Of a stretch of DNA of 64,000 nt, positions 44,785-55,456 are shown in pieces (positions within the stretch are counted from its first letter, which is position 1; each line of letters begins with the position of its first letter). A program made the position numbers and the translations under genes. Source of the stretch: Diphasiastrum complanatum (Eukaryota; Streptophyta; Lycopodiopsida; Lycopodiales; Lycopodiaceae). The DNA lies in NCBI GenBank assembly GCA_029204225.1, contig CM055105.1:52255047-52319046 (forward strand). Reading direction: 5' to 3'. The notes under the pieces are model-generated. The model was not told the DNA's origin, ran no database searches, and saw only the letters and a list, made by a program, of their open reading frames with translations.

Positions 44785-45234
44785 ATGACTTCAATGGGTG
44801 TCTTTCTATTAGAAGCTAGTGAAAGATTGTCAACCTGCAAATACTCAATTTGGAAGGTTAGAATGGAATCTGTCTCAATACTACAAGATGTGATGGATAT
44901 TGTACTTGACATTGAAGAAGAACCACAAATTCCTCAAGAAATTCCAAAGTACAAAAAGAGAGCTAGGATGGCTCTGCATTATATTAAGATGTATGTCTCA
45001 AATGACATCTTAAGAGAAATTGGTGCTTGTACTAATGTCAAAGATGCTTGGGATACTCTCAAGTCCATCTATGAGGCAAAGAATACTTCTAGACTTCTAA
45101 CACTAAGAAACCAAATGTTTCAAAGTGTACAGAGAAGTGATGAATGTGCTTCAGCTTATGTAATGAGAGTTAAAGACCTCCATAGAGAATTGTCATGCAT
45201 AGGAGACTCCATCAACCGAAATGAACCTGTTTAG
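44785..45234 (+). pseudogene. Truncated copia Gag, array unit 5
   Basis: 149 codons, type B variants: YVSND, NVKD, LTLRNQMF, SAYVM, NRNEPV; also STCKYS as in unit 2. Confidence 0.9.
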
Positions 45235-45497
45235 GGTTTAGGGTTTAGGGTTGAGTCAGTTTGACATTTTTGGAGTATTTCACACGTGTGAAATTCAGAG
45301 AACCATAACTTTTGCCATACTTCATCTTTTTTGATGATTCAAATCTTGTTTTAGAGAGATTGTCAAGCTAGTGAGATCTATCTCACAATTTTTTTGCTTT
45401 GTCTTATATAGGATTTGGTTTTTTGCCCTTGATTGGTTCCTATAGTGAGAAGATAAGCAACTTTTTCATCCATCTTTTTTGATTCCCATCAATCTTT

Positions 45498-45947
45498 ATG
45501 ACTTCAATGGGTGTCTTTCTATTAGAAGCTAGTGAAAGATTGTCAACCTCCAAATACTCAATTTGGAAGGTTAGAATGGAATCTGTCTCAATACTACAAG
45601 ATGTGATGGATATTGTACTTGACATTGAAGAAGAACCACAAATTCCTCAAGAAATTCCAAAGTACAAAAAGAGAGCTAGGATGGCTCTGCATTATATTAA
45701 GATGAATGTCTCGAATAACATCTTAAGAGAAATTGGTGCTTGTACTAATGCCCAAGATGCTTGGGATACTCTCAAGTCCATCTATGAGGCAAAGAATACT
45801 TCTAGACTTCTAGCACTAAGAAACCAAATTTTTCAAAGTGTACAGAGAAGTGATGAATGTGCTTCAGCTTATGTAACGAGAGTTAAAGACCTCCATAGAG
45901 AATTGTCATGCATAGGAGACTCCATCAACCAAAATGAACGTGTTTAG
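45498..45947 (+). pseudogene. Truncated copia Gag, array unit 6
   Basis: 149 codons, type A: NVSNN, NAQD, LALRNQIF, SAYVT, NQNERV. Nearly the same as unit 4. Confidence 0.9.
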
Positions 45948-46210
45948 GGTTTAGGGTTTAGGGTTGAGTCAGTTAGACATTTTTGGAGTATTTCACACGT
46001 GTGAAATTCAGAGAACCATAACTTTTGCCATACTTCATCTTTTTTGATGATTCAAATCTTGTTTTAGAGAGATTGTCAAGCTAGTGAGATCTATCTCACA
46101 ATTTTTTTGCTTTGTCTTATATAGAATTTGGTTTTTTGCCCTTGATTGGTTCCTATAGTGAGAAGATAAGCAACTTTTTCATCCATCTTTTTTGATTCCC
46201 ATCAATCTTT

Positions 46211-46660
46211 ATGACTTCAATGGGTGTCTTTCTATTAGAAGCTAGTGAAAGATTGTCAACCTCCAAATACTCAATTTGGAAGGTTAGAATGGAATCTGTC
46301 TCAATACTACAAGATGTGATGGATATTGTACTTGACATTGAAGAAGAACCACAAATTCCTCAAGAAATTCCAAAGTACAAAAAGAGAGCTAGGATGGCTC
46401 TGCATTATATTAAGATGTATGTCTCAAATGACATCTTAAGAGAAATTGGTGCTTGTACTAATGTCAAAGATGCTTGGGATACTCTCAAGTCCATCTATGA
46501 GGCAAAGAATACTTCTAGACTTCTAACACTAAGAAACCAAATGTTTCAAAGTGTACAGAGAAGTGATGAATGTGCTTCAGCTTATGTAATGAGAGTTAAA
46601 GACCTCCATAGAGAATTGTCATGCATAGGAGACTCCATCAACCGAAATGAACCTGTTTAG
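46211..46660 (+). pseudogene. Truncated copia Gag, array unit 7
   Basis: 149 codons, type B: YVSND, NVKD, LTLRNQMF, NRNEPV. Nearly the same as unit 5 apart from STSKYS. Confidence 0.9.
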
Positions 46661-46923
46661 GGTTTAGGGTTTAGGGTTGAGTCAGTTTGACATTTTTGGA
46701 GTATTTCACACGTGTGAAATTCAGAGAACCATAACTTTTGCCATACTTCATCTTTTTTGATGATTCAAATCTTGTTTTAGAGAGATTGTCAAGCTAGTGA
46801 GATCTATCTCACAATTTTTTTGCTTTGTCTTATATAGGATTTGGTTTTTTGCCCTTGATTGGTTCCTATAGTGAGAAGATAAGCAACTTTTTCATCCATC
46901 TTTTTTGATTCCCATCAATCTTT

Positions 46924-47376
46924 ATGACTTCAATGGGTGTCTTTCTATTAGAAGCTAGTGAAAGATTGTCAACCTCCAAATACTCAATTTGGAAGGTTAG
47001 AATGGAATCTGTCTCAATACTACAAGATGTGATGGATATTGTACTTGACATTGAAGAAGAACCACAAATTCCTCAAGAATTTCCAAAGTACAAAAAGAAA
47101 GCTAGGATGGCTCTGCATTATATTAAGATGAATGTTTCAAATGACATCTTAAGAGAAATTGGTGCTTGTACTAATGCCAAAGATGATGCTTGGGATACTC
47201 TCAAGTCCATCTATGAGGCAAAGAATACTTCTAGACTTCTAACACTAAGAAACCAAATGTTTCAAAGTGTACAGAGAAGTGATGAATGTGCTTCAGCTTA
47301 TGTAATGAGAGTTAAAGACCTCCATAGAGAATTGTCATGCATAGGAGACTCCATCAACCGAAATGAACCTGTTTAG
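46924..47376 (+). pseudogene. Truncated copia Gag, array unit 8 (one extra codon)
   Basis: 150 codons because of an in-frame GAT insertion giving NAKDDAWD; this also explains the 716-bp spacing to unit 9. Other variants: QEFPKYKKKA, NVSND, NRNEPV. Confidence 0.9.
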
Positions 47377-47639
47377 GGTTTAGGGTTTAGGGTTGAGTCA
47401 GTTAGACATTTTTGGAGTATTTCACACGTGTGAAATTCAGAGAACCATAACTTTTGCCATACTTCATCTTTTTTGTTGATTCAAATCTTGTTTTAGAGAG
47501 ATTGTCAAGCTAGTGAGATCTATCTCACAATTTTTTTGCTTTGTCTTACATAGGATTTGGTTTTTTGCCCTTGATTGGTTCCTATAGTGAGAAGATAAGC
47601 AACTTTTTCATCCATCTTTTTTGATTCCCATCAATCTTT

Positions 47640-48089
47640 ATGACTTCAATGGGTGTCTTTCTATTAGAAGCTAGTGAAAGATTGTCAACCTCCAAATACT
47701 CAATTTGGAAGGTTAGAATGGAATCTGTCTCAATACTACAAGATGTGATGGATATTGTACTTGACATTGAAGAAGAACCACAAATTCCTCAAGAAATTCC
47801 AAAGTACAAAAAGAGAGCTAGGATGGCTCTGCATTATATTAAGATGAATGTCTCGAATAACATCTTAAGAGAAATTGGTGCTTGTACTAATGTCCAAGAT
47901 GCTTGGGATACTCTCAAGTCCATCTATGAGGCAAAGAATACTTCTAGACTTCTAGCACTAAGAAACCAAATTTTTCAAAGTGTACAGAGAAGTGATGAAT
48001 GTGCTTCAGCTTATGTAACGAGAGTTAAAGACCTCCATAGAGAATTGTCATGCATAGGAGACTCCATCAACCAAAATGAACGTGTTTAG
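47640..48089 (+). pseudogene. Truncated copia Gag, array unit 9
   Basis: 149 codons, type A with NVQD: NVSNN, LALRNQIF, SAYVT, NQNERV. The following junction has one altered telomeric repeat (TTTAGGA). Confidence 0.9.
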
Positions 48090-48352
48090 GGTTTAGGATT
48101 TAGGGTTGAGTCAGTTAGACATTTTTGGAGTATTTCACACGTGTGAAATTCAGAGAACCATAACTTTTGTCATACTTCATCTTTTTTGATGATTCAAATC
48201 TTGTTTTATAGAGATTGTCAAGCTAGTGAGATCTATCTCACAATTTTTTTGCTTTGTCTTACATAGAATTTGGTTTTTTGCCCTTGATTGGTTCCTATAG
48301 TGAGAAGATAAGCAACTTTTTCATCCATCTTTTTTGATTCCCATCAATCTTT

Positions 48353-48802
48353 ATGACTTCAATGGGTGTCTTTCTATTAGAAGCTAGTGAAAGATTGTCA
48401 ACCTCCAAATACTCAATTTGGAAGGTTAGAATGGAATCTGTCTCAATACTACAAGATGTGATGGATATTGTACTTGACATTGAAAAAGAACCACAAATTC
48501 ATCAAGAATTTCCAAAGTACAAAAAGAGAGCTAGGATGGCTCTGCATTATATTAAGATGAATGTCTCCAATGACATCTTAAGGGAAATTGGTGCTTGTAC
48601 TAATGCCAAAGATGCTTGGGATACTCTCAAGTCCATCTATGAGGCAAAGAATACTTCTAGACTTCTAACACTAAGAAACCAAATTTCTCAAAGTGTACAG
48701 AGAAGTGATGAATGTGCTTCAGCTTATGTAATGAGAGTTAAAGCCCTCCATAGAGAATTGTCATGCATAGGAGACTCCATCAACCAAAATGAACCTGTTT
48801 AG
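48353..48802 (+). pseudogene. Truncated copia Gag, array unit 10
   Basis: 149 codons. The most diverged unit: IEKEPQIHQEFPKYK, NVSND, LTLRNQIS, RVKALHRE, NQNEPV. Confidence 0.9.
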
Positions 48803-49065
48803 GGTTTAGGGTTTAGGGTTGAGTCATATTGACATTTTTGGAGTATTTCACACGTGTGAAATTCAGAGAACCATAACTTTTGCCATACTTCATCTTTTTT
48901 GATGATTCAAATCTTGTTTTAGAGAGATTGTCAAGCTAGTGAGATCTATCTCACAATTTTTTTGCTTTGTCTTATATAGGATCTGGTTTTTTGCCCTTGA
49001 TTGGTTCCTATAGTGAGAAGATAAGCAACTTTCTCATCCATCTTTTTTGATTCCCATCAATCTTT

Positions 49066-49515
49066 ATGACTTCAATGGGTGTCTTTCTATTAGAAGCTAG
49101 TGAAAGATTGTCAACCTCCAAATACTCAATTTGGAAGGTTAGAATGGAATCTGTCTCAATACTAACAGATGTGATGGATATTGTACTTGACATTGAAGAA
49201 GAACCACAAATTCCTCAAGAAATTCCAAAGTACAAAAAGAGAGCTAGGATGGCTCTGCATTATATTAAGATGAATGTCTCGAATAACATCTTAAGAGAAA
49301 TTGGTGCTTGTACTAATGCCAAAGATGTTTGGGACACTCTCAAGTCCATCTATGAGGCAAAGAATACTTCTAGACTTCTAGCACTAAGAAACCAAATTTT
49401 TCAAAGTGTACAGAGAAGTGATGAATGTGCTTCAGCTTATGTAATGAGAGTTAAAGACCTCCATAGAGAATTGTCATGCATAGGAGACTCCATCAACCAA
49501 AATGAACTTGTTTAG
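49066..49515 (+). pseudogene. Truncated copia Gag, array unit 11
   Basis: 149 codons. Variants: SILTDVMD, NVSNN, NAKDVWD, LALRNQIF, SAYVM, NQNELV. Confidence 0.9.
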
Positions 49516-49778
49516 GGTTTAGGGTTTAGGGTTGAGTCAGTTTGACATTTTTGGAGTATTTCACACGTGTGAAATTCAGAGAACCATAACTTTTGCCATA
49601 CTTCATCTTTTTTGATGATTCAAATCTTGTTTTAGAGAGATTGTCAAGCTAGTGAGATCTATCTCACAATTTTTTTGCTTTGTCTTACATAGAATTTGGT
49701 TTTTTGCCCTTGATTGGTTCCTATAGTGAGAAGATAGGCAACTTTTTCATCCATCTTTTTTTATTCCCATCAATCTTT

Positions 49779-50228
49779 ATGACTTCAATGGGTGTCTTTC
49801 TATTAGAAGCTAGTGAAAGATTGTCAACCTCCAAATACTCAATTTGGAAGGTTAGAATGGAATCTGTCTCAATACTACAAGATGTGATGGATATTGTACT
49901 TGACATTGAAGAAGAACCACAAATTCCTCAAGAAATTCCAAAGTACAAAAAGAGAGCTAGGATGGCTCTGCATTATATTAAGATGAATGTCTCGAATAAC
50001 ATCTTAAGAGAAATTGGTGCTTGTACTAATGCCCAAGATGCTTGGGATACTCTCAAGTCCATCTATGAGGCAAAGAATACTTCTAGACTTCTAGCACTAA
50101 GAAACCAAATTTTTCAAAGTGTACAGAGAAGTGATGAATGTGCTTCAGCTTATGTAATGAGAGTTAAAGACCTCCATAGAGAATTGTCATGCATAGGAGA
50201 CTCCATCAACCAAAATGAACCTGTTTAG
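49779..50228 (+). pseudogene. Truncated copia Gag, array unit 12
   Basis: 149 codons. Mosaic of type A in the middle (NVSNN, NAQD, LALRNQIF) with SAYVM and NQNEPV at the end. The frame is also open upstream to 49680, but the MTSMGV start shared with all units is preferred. Confidence 0.88.
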
Positions 50229-50491
50229 GGTTTAGGGTTTAGGGTTGAGTCAGTTTGACATTTTTGGAGTATTTCACACGTGTGAAATTCAGAGAACCAT
50301 AACTTTTGCCATACTTCATCTTTTTTGATGATTCAAATCTTGTTTTAGAGAGATTGTCAAGCTAGTGAGATCTATCTCACAATTTTTTTGCTTTGTCTTA
50401 CATAGAATTTGGTTTTTTGCCCTTGTTTGGTTCCTATAGTGAGAAGATAAGCAACTTTTTCATCCATCTTTTTTGATTCCCATCAATCTTT

Positions 50492-50941
50492 ATGACTTCA
50501 ATGGGTGTCTTTCTATTAGAAGCTAGTGAAAGATTGTCAACCTCCAAATACTCAATTTGGAAAGTTAGAATGGAATCTGTCTCAATACTACAAGATGTGA
50601 TGGATATTGTACTTGACATTGAAGAAGAACCACAAATTCCTCAAGAAATTCCAAAGTACAAAAAGAGAGCTAGAATGGCTCTGCATTATATTAAGATGAA
50701 TGTCTCAAATGACATCTTAAGGGAAATTGGTGCTTGTACTAATGCCAAAGATGCTTGGGATACTCTCAAGTCCATCTATGAGGCAAAGAATACTTCTAGA
50801 CTTCTAACACTAAGAAACCAAATGTTTCAAAATGTACAGGGAAGTGATGAATGTGCTTCAGCTTATGTAATGAGAGTTAAAGACCTCCATAGAGAATTGT
50901 CATGCATAGGAGACTCCATCAACCAAAATGAACCTGTTTAG
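50492..50941 (+). pseudogene. Truncated copia Gag, array unit 13
   Basis: 149 codons. Variants: NVSND, NAKD, LTLRNQMFQNVQGSDE, NQNEPV. It is followed by the last telomeric junction (near 50937-50957). Confidence 0.9.
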
Positions 50942-51204
50942 GGTTTAGGGTTTAGGGTTGAGTCAGTTTGACATTTTTGGAGTATTTCACACGTGTGAAA
51001 TTCAGAGAACCATAACTTTTGCCATACTTCATCTTTTTTGATGATTCAAATCTTGTTTTAGAGAGATTGTCAAGCTAGTGAGATCTATCTCACAATTTTT
51101 TTGCTTTGTCTTATATAGGATTTGGTTTTTTGCCCTTGATTGGTTTCTATAGTGAGAAGATAAGCAACTTTTTCATCCATCTTTTTTTATTCCCATCAAT
51201 CTTT

Positions 51205-51762
51205 ATGACTTCAATGGGTGTCTTTCTATTAGAAGCTAGTGAAAGATTGTCAACCTCCAAATACTCAATTTGGAAGGTTAGAATGGAATCTGTCTCAATA
51301 CTACAAGATGTGATGGATATTGTACTTGACATTGAAGAAGAACCACAAATTCCTCAAGAAATTCCAAAGTACAAAAAGAGAGCTAGGATGGCTCTGCATT
51401 ATATTAAGACGAATGTCTCAAATGACATCTTAAGAGAAATTGGTGCTTGTACTAATGCCAAAGATGCTTGGGATACTCTCAAGTCCATCTATGAGGCAAA
51501 GAATACTTCTAGACTTCTAACACTAAGAAACCAAATTTTTCAAAGTGTACAGAGAAGTGATGAATGTGCTTCAGCTTATGTAATGAGAGTTAAAGACCTC
51601 CATAGAGAATCGTCATGCATAGGAGACTCCATCAATCAAAATGAACTTGTTCAAGTCATACTTAATGGGTTAAAAGAGGAATATGACAACCTTGTTCAGA
51701 GTTATGCCATTAAGGAGGAGCTACCAAGTTTGGAAGCACTCCAAAGTGTGCTCATTTTTTAA
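51205..51762 (+). pseudogene. copia3 Gag, array unit 14, reading on into native gag
   Basis: The frame starts at MTSMGV (51205) and passes the point where the other units stop, continuing VQVILNGLKEEYDNLVQSYA and EELPSLEALQSVLIF before TAA at 51760-51762. Relatives continue with EESR, so this stop is a mutation in an otherwise normal Gag. It shows what every array unit lacks: the C-terminal half of the Gag core, the zinc knuckle and beyond. Variants include KTNVSND and HRESSC. Confidence 0.92.
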
Positions 51763-51786
51763 GAATCAAGACAAGAGTATAAACTC

Positions 51787-52767
51787 TTGAAAATGGAGAG
51801 ATTGTCTCTCAACATTGATGGTAAATCTCTCTTTACCAAAGACAAGCACAAGACAAGAAGTAAGAATCAACACCAATCCTCTTCAAGCAAGAACAATCTT
51901 ATTTCCAAGGAGAAAGGAGAAGAGGATGAGTCCTCTCAAGCTTCCACATCCAAGAAGAAGAAGAAAAACATCAAGTGTTTCTTTTGTGGCAAGAAGGGGC
52001 ATTATGCCACCGATTGCTTCAAGAAGAAGAGTCAATTCAAGCAAACCAACATTTCTAATGAAGAGAAGGAAGATGCTCATGCAAGTGATGGAGAGGGATC
52101 TCTTATGGTCTTGAGTTTTTCTTCATCACCTTTCAAGAAGGATGGTTCGTGGTATATCGACAGTGGAGCTTCTTCACATATGTGTAGCTCCAAGCATTCT
52201 TTTTCATCCATGTCACCTTATGAAGGAGCCAAGAAGTCCATCTACACAGCAAATGATCATGAGTGTGCTATTGAAGGCATAGGGACTATTCCCTTAAAGC
52301 TTTCTTTATCAAAAGTTCTTTCTCTGTCTAAAGTACTTTTTGCTCCTAAGTTAACAAAAAATCTTATTAGTGTTAGGCAATTCTTTGATAGTGGACTAGA
52401 TGTGAATTTCAATGTTGATACATGTACAATCAAGAAGCATGATGAAATCCTTGCATTTGGGTCTAGATATGGTGGAATCTACAAGCTTGATCCCAAAGAG
52501 TATGCTAACTCTTGTGATGGTGCTTTTGCTTCTCATATTTCTTTGGAGGAACTCAAGAGACAAGAGCTGCAAGCACTCCCCGCCCTCCGATCACAACCAG
52601 AGTGGTGTCAACAGCTGTTTGAGCGTGACCCTGTGGCTATCAGGGCGTACATGACAAGTCCACAACAACTCCGAGTGAATGCACATTTCTTGCCATGCAC
52701 ACGTAGAACAAAATGGGTGGAATGTGGCACTCCACTGGACAAGATCACACTCAATAATCTGAATTGA
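51787..52767 (+). pseudogene. copia3 Gag end, CCHC knuckle and protease fused to unknown sequence
   Basis: The frame begins MKMERLSLNIDGKSLFTKDK, has a Lys/Ser linker, the zinc knuckle CFFCGKKGHYATDC (about residue 65), protease SWYIDSGASSHMCSS with intact D-S-G-A (about residue 122), VLFAPKLTKNLISVRQFFDS and ISLEEL. At about 52551 (residue 255) copia homology stops and about 70 codons of unrelated sequence follow in frame (PEWCQQLFERDPVAIRAYMT, VECGTPLDKITLNN) to the stop at 52765-52767. Confidence 0.9.
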
Positions 52768-53246
52768 CTGAGAATCTCAGCAGAGCATGGTTGGAATACG
52801 GATGTCGACGCCCGAAGGGCTCTCACCCAATTCTCAAATAAGTATTTCAACTGCCCTAACCCCACAGTCCACGCGACAACAACTTTCGCCTAGGACCTGG
52901 AATATCTGATGGGTATCGAGACCAAGTGGGACAATTTTCTCTCATCGATATTCTTTGATCCAAACATGGCATTGGCCTCCGAAAAAATAGATGATCGGCT
53001 ACTAGTAGCTCGTGTGTACTACCGAGCAGCATTGCTAGGCCATTTTCAAACATGGGTCGATCAACGACGATTAATCGGCATCCACAAGTCCCTTCACACT
53101 AACAAGGACCTGAAAAATATCGATTCAATCACCTTTATGGAAGACGTCACCACTTACCTGATCAACCCAAGATGCACCAAGAGATCACTATACTGAATTG
53201 CCAAAATGTCGAGGGACCGGCACTACTTCAGGCCATGGGTCCTGTT
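52552..53246 (+). pseudogene. Unrecognised coding-like region after copia3
   Basis: The plus strand encodes CQQLFERDPVAIRAYMTSPQ and, after a TGA at 52765, LTQFSNKYFNCPNPTVHATT, a stop, then GIETKWDNFLSSIFFDPNMA, DDRLLVARVYYRAALLGHFQ and LHTNKDLKNIDSITFMEDVT to 53196. Charged and hydrophobic residues are balanced as in a real globular protein, and the frame is kept across the two stops, so this is probably a decayed gene or element ORF. I do not recognise it. Confidence 0.4.
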
Positions 53247-54379
53247 GGGGGTATTCCCAACACAGAGCAAATAAATAAAGTTGGTGAATAAATGTGTTGT
53301 GAGGGCATGGCTTCCTGTGCGTATAAGCCCATGGCCCAATGAGCACAAGTAGCAAGTTGAGCATAGATAGAAATAATAGACTTAGGCCCTTTTATAATTA
53401 AAATAAAACTTGAGGCCCAAAGTCAAATTAGAATTTAGTATTAAACCTTTTTAAGTTGGGTCCAATTTTGGACTCACATGAATCTTGTGATTTCTAATGT
53501 ATGTTTTGTGGACCCTTGGAATAAGTTGGGTCCAAGATGAGTGGATAGGATCAATGTACATATTAGCCAATAGGATTTTGGGACAAGGGCCTTCCCCATT
53601 TATACAAAGGCACCATTTGTACTCCTATTTTCATGCTTATTGAGAAGGAGAAAACTCTACCAAACTTTAGAGAGGAGCATCCTCAATTGCTATTCACTAC
53701 TTGCTAATGCCTTTTGATTGTGCTTCCTATTTGCTTCTAGTTTACATGTTTTTGGTTGTGATAATGAATGTTTTTCCATTAGCAAGCATAAGGAGCAATT
53801 GAGCCTCCTCTATTTCTTCTACTCTTCTCTTCATGTGGAATGTTAGTTAGTGGTGTAGAGTTATAGTGGGTGGTGTTAGCGGAGAGTAGAGTTAAGGGAG
53901 GAAGTAGAGAAGCAACTACAGAAGATCTACGTCCCTACAAGAACATTGGAACTTAAGCTAGTCTAAATAAGTTCAACTTAAGTTATTTCAGTTATTTATG
54001 GTCCATTGGGGGTTTGTCCCATGACACCAATTTAATTAAAAGTTAAGTTAAGCCTGTGTGGCCTACTTGTCCCGTAGTGCCTTTTTGTAAGTGACCGCCA
54101 CTCCAAGTATATATAGGAGTGGAAGAGTCCATTTTGCCAAAAGAACCTGATTTGCATAATAGAGCTTTATCTTCTTCCATTGAGAGTTCTCCTCTATGAC
54201 GATTTTATAGTTGTTACACTGTGTATTATAATTTCTCCCTATGAACCAAGCTAATTAGTTCTATTTTATCATTGGGCCTTTCACAAATAGCTTAAGCCTT
54301 TGTGAAGTTGGGTTTTAGGTTAAGCCGTCATTTGAGTTTAGTTCCTAAGTAGAGAAACGAGAGAAGAGCGGATCTTACA
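53247..54379 (+). other. Possible LTR remnants
   Basis: At 53247 TGTTGGGGGTATTCCCAACA, a palindromic start typical of many plant LTRs, is followed by 0.7 kb with a TATA-like TTTATACAAAGG (about 53599) and an ACGTCCCTACA end near 53937. A similar CATTGGGGGTTTGTCCCATG occurs at 54003, followed by a TATATATAGGAG box near 54107. These could be two related LTR pieces, but I could not match them to each other in full or find target duplications. No ORF. Confidence 0.3.
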
Positions 54380-54685
54380 CGAGTAGTGCTTTCCATAGTA
54401 GATTCTTGAGTGACTTGAAGGAAGAGTGTGTGGTAGAAACAAGTATTTTTTCTAAAGAAATAGGATTGAAACATAATCTTACTATTCTGCCACCAGAACC
54501 ATGATACTAGTAGAATAATGACCACTTATAAATAGTTAACTTACAAAGAAAAGTGTAGGGACGCATGTGTTATTGCTAAATTGACAAAATAGAACAAATC
54601 TTCTACATATCTCTCTCAGCTAGCTGCGACAACAATCTTCAAATCTTTTATTTCAAACTAGCAGATATTTGTGTTTTACTTCAAA

Positions 54686-55169
54686 CTAGCAACACCCGAC
54701 TATGTAGCATGGGTCCCAACATTCATTGAAGAAAGATGGACAACCTCTACATAAAGTGCAAGTGGGAAGATCACATGCAAAAAATTATTACTTGAAAAAT
54801 AAGAAGATTCATAGATGAGTAACTCACACAATGGATGATGATCATGAGATAAAAGCTAATACATTGGAAATGAAAAACAAGAAGTAATTGGCATGCAATC
54901 ACTAGAACTTGTTATAATGACTAAAAAACAACAAGTACTTTTTTGAAAATCGTTAACATACAATATGTTTGATGAATTTCAAACTATACTAATGTATACT
55001 GGTAAAACGTTTTCAAGAGTTATGTGAATTATTTACAAAAAAAAGAGCTTTTCTTGACTCCTAGAATGGAGCCCATTAGATCATGTTGCCATGTTGTTGC
55101 CAATTGGAGATAAATGCTAAAGATCATGAAGAAAAGAGCCATGGACCATATTTTGGTGCATACTGTCAT
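54686..55169 (-). pseudogene. Left-arm copy of the cysteine-rich peptide gene, splice site damaged
   Basis: Exon 1 (55169-55037, 133 bases, same length and phase as the right copy) starts at ATG and encodes a hydrophobic leader (SMALFFMIFSIYLQLATTW). The donor is GTAAAT rather than GTAAGT. At the acceptor, the right copy's TTTTTCAG is TTTTTCAAG here and the start of exon 2 carries extra bases, so splicing at that AG reaches a stop after six residues. The cysteine-bearing part of exon 2 (to the TAG at 54688-54686) is still readable and keeps seven or so of the cysteines and the RGCP and CWDPC motifs, with the CC pair of CWDPCC changed to CY. A downstream AG could give a shorter in-frame product, which is untested. 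I call it a probable pseudogene. Confidence 0.75.
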
Positions 55170-55192
55170 TTTTTGTTTCTTTGATTTGATGA

Positions 55193-55193
55193 A

Positions 55194-55226
<33 letters not shown>

Positions 55227-55228
55227 TT
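55193..55228. repeat. (GA)n microsatellite upstream of the left peptide gene copy
   Basis: About 36 bases of GA with one GGA interruption. On the gene's strand this is a CT tract shortly before the ATG, matching the longer CT/CA tract before the right-arm gene. Confidence 0.93.
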
Positions 55229-55456
55229 TGTCATTCATATATTAGGTGTACTAGATATTCTTGTTTGCTTCATTTGCACAATTGACAAGGCTTATAATCC
55301 AAAATAAGATTCATTTTGTACATTCTCCTTTTGTCCATTGATAGCTACTCTTGTGAACTATACCTTTTTGTTTCTTCCTCATGCCTTCGTTATATATTGA
55401 GCATCTTTTGATGCGGCCCTTTTTTATTTACCTTCATCTTGTTTTCACATCAAATA

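Larger units (their letters stand above)
41688..51651 (+). repeat. Tandem array: 14 units of about 713 bp with telomere-motif junctions
   Basis: Each unit holds about 245 bp of copia3 leader and the first 149 codons of gag. Unit starts (TTGAGTCA-like) are spaced 712, 713 (most) or 716 bp. Between units the gag codons for NEL/P/R-V are followed by (TTTAGGG)3 and then TTGAGTC of the next leader; the first junction is at 42379-42399. In the last unit the gag reads through (GAACTTGTTCAAGTC), which shows the native sequence and that the telomeric motif is an insertion at the junction. All 13 junctions use the same breakpoint, so one founding event was amplified. Junction 2 has one TTTAGAG, and the junction near 48088 has one TTTAGGA. 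The units are nearly identical. Confidence 0.97.
40564..52551 (+). mobile_element. copia3: Ty1/copia with 5' LTR and a 14-copy leader-gag tandem array, 3' end lost
   Basis: 5' LTR (40564-41177), primer site, leader, then fourteen tandem copies of leader plus N-terminal gag (41688-51651), with only the last continuing into the rest of gag, the CCHC knuckle and protease. Similarity to copia stops after SLEEL at about 52551, before the WH(K/R)RLGH motif, so integrase, RT, RNase H and the 3' LTR are absent. Related to copia2 by Gag and LTR start (TGTCAAAATATTGGAAAAAT here, TGTTAAAATTGGAAAAACAA there). Confidence 0.92.

Noticed and set aside
41876-51332. Repeated 61-codon minus-strand ORF in every array unit
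   Set aside because: It is antisense to the leader and Gag start and is conserved only because the units are near-identical; the plus strand explains the sequence as copia Gag.
41688-51651. CRISPR-like or other repeat-spacer array
   Set aside because: Units are 713 bp with no variable spacers, and the content is retroelement leader and gag in a plant genome.
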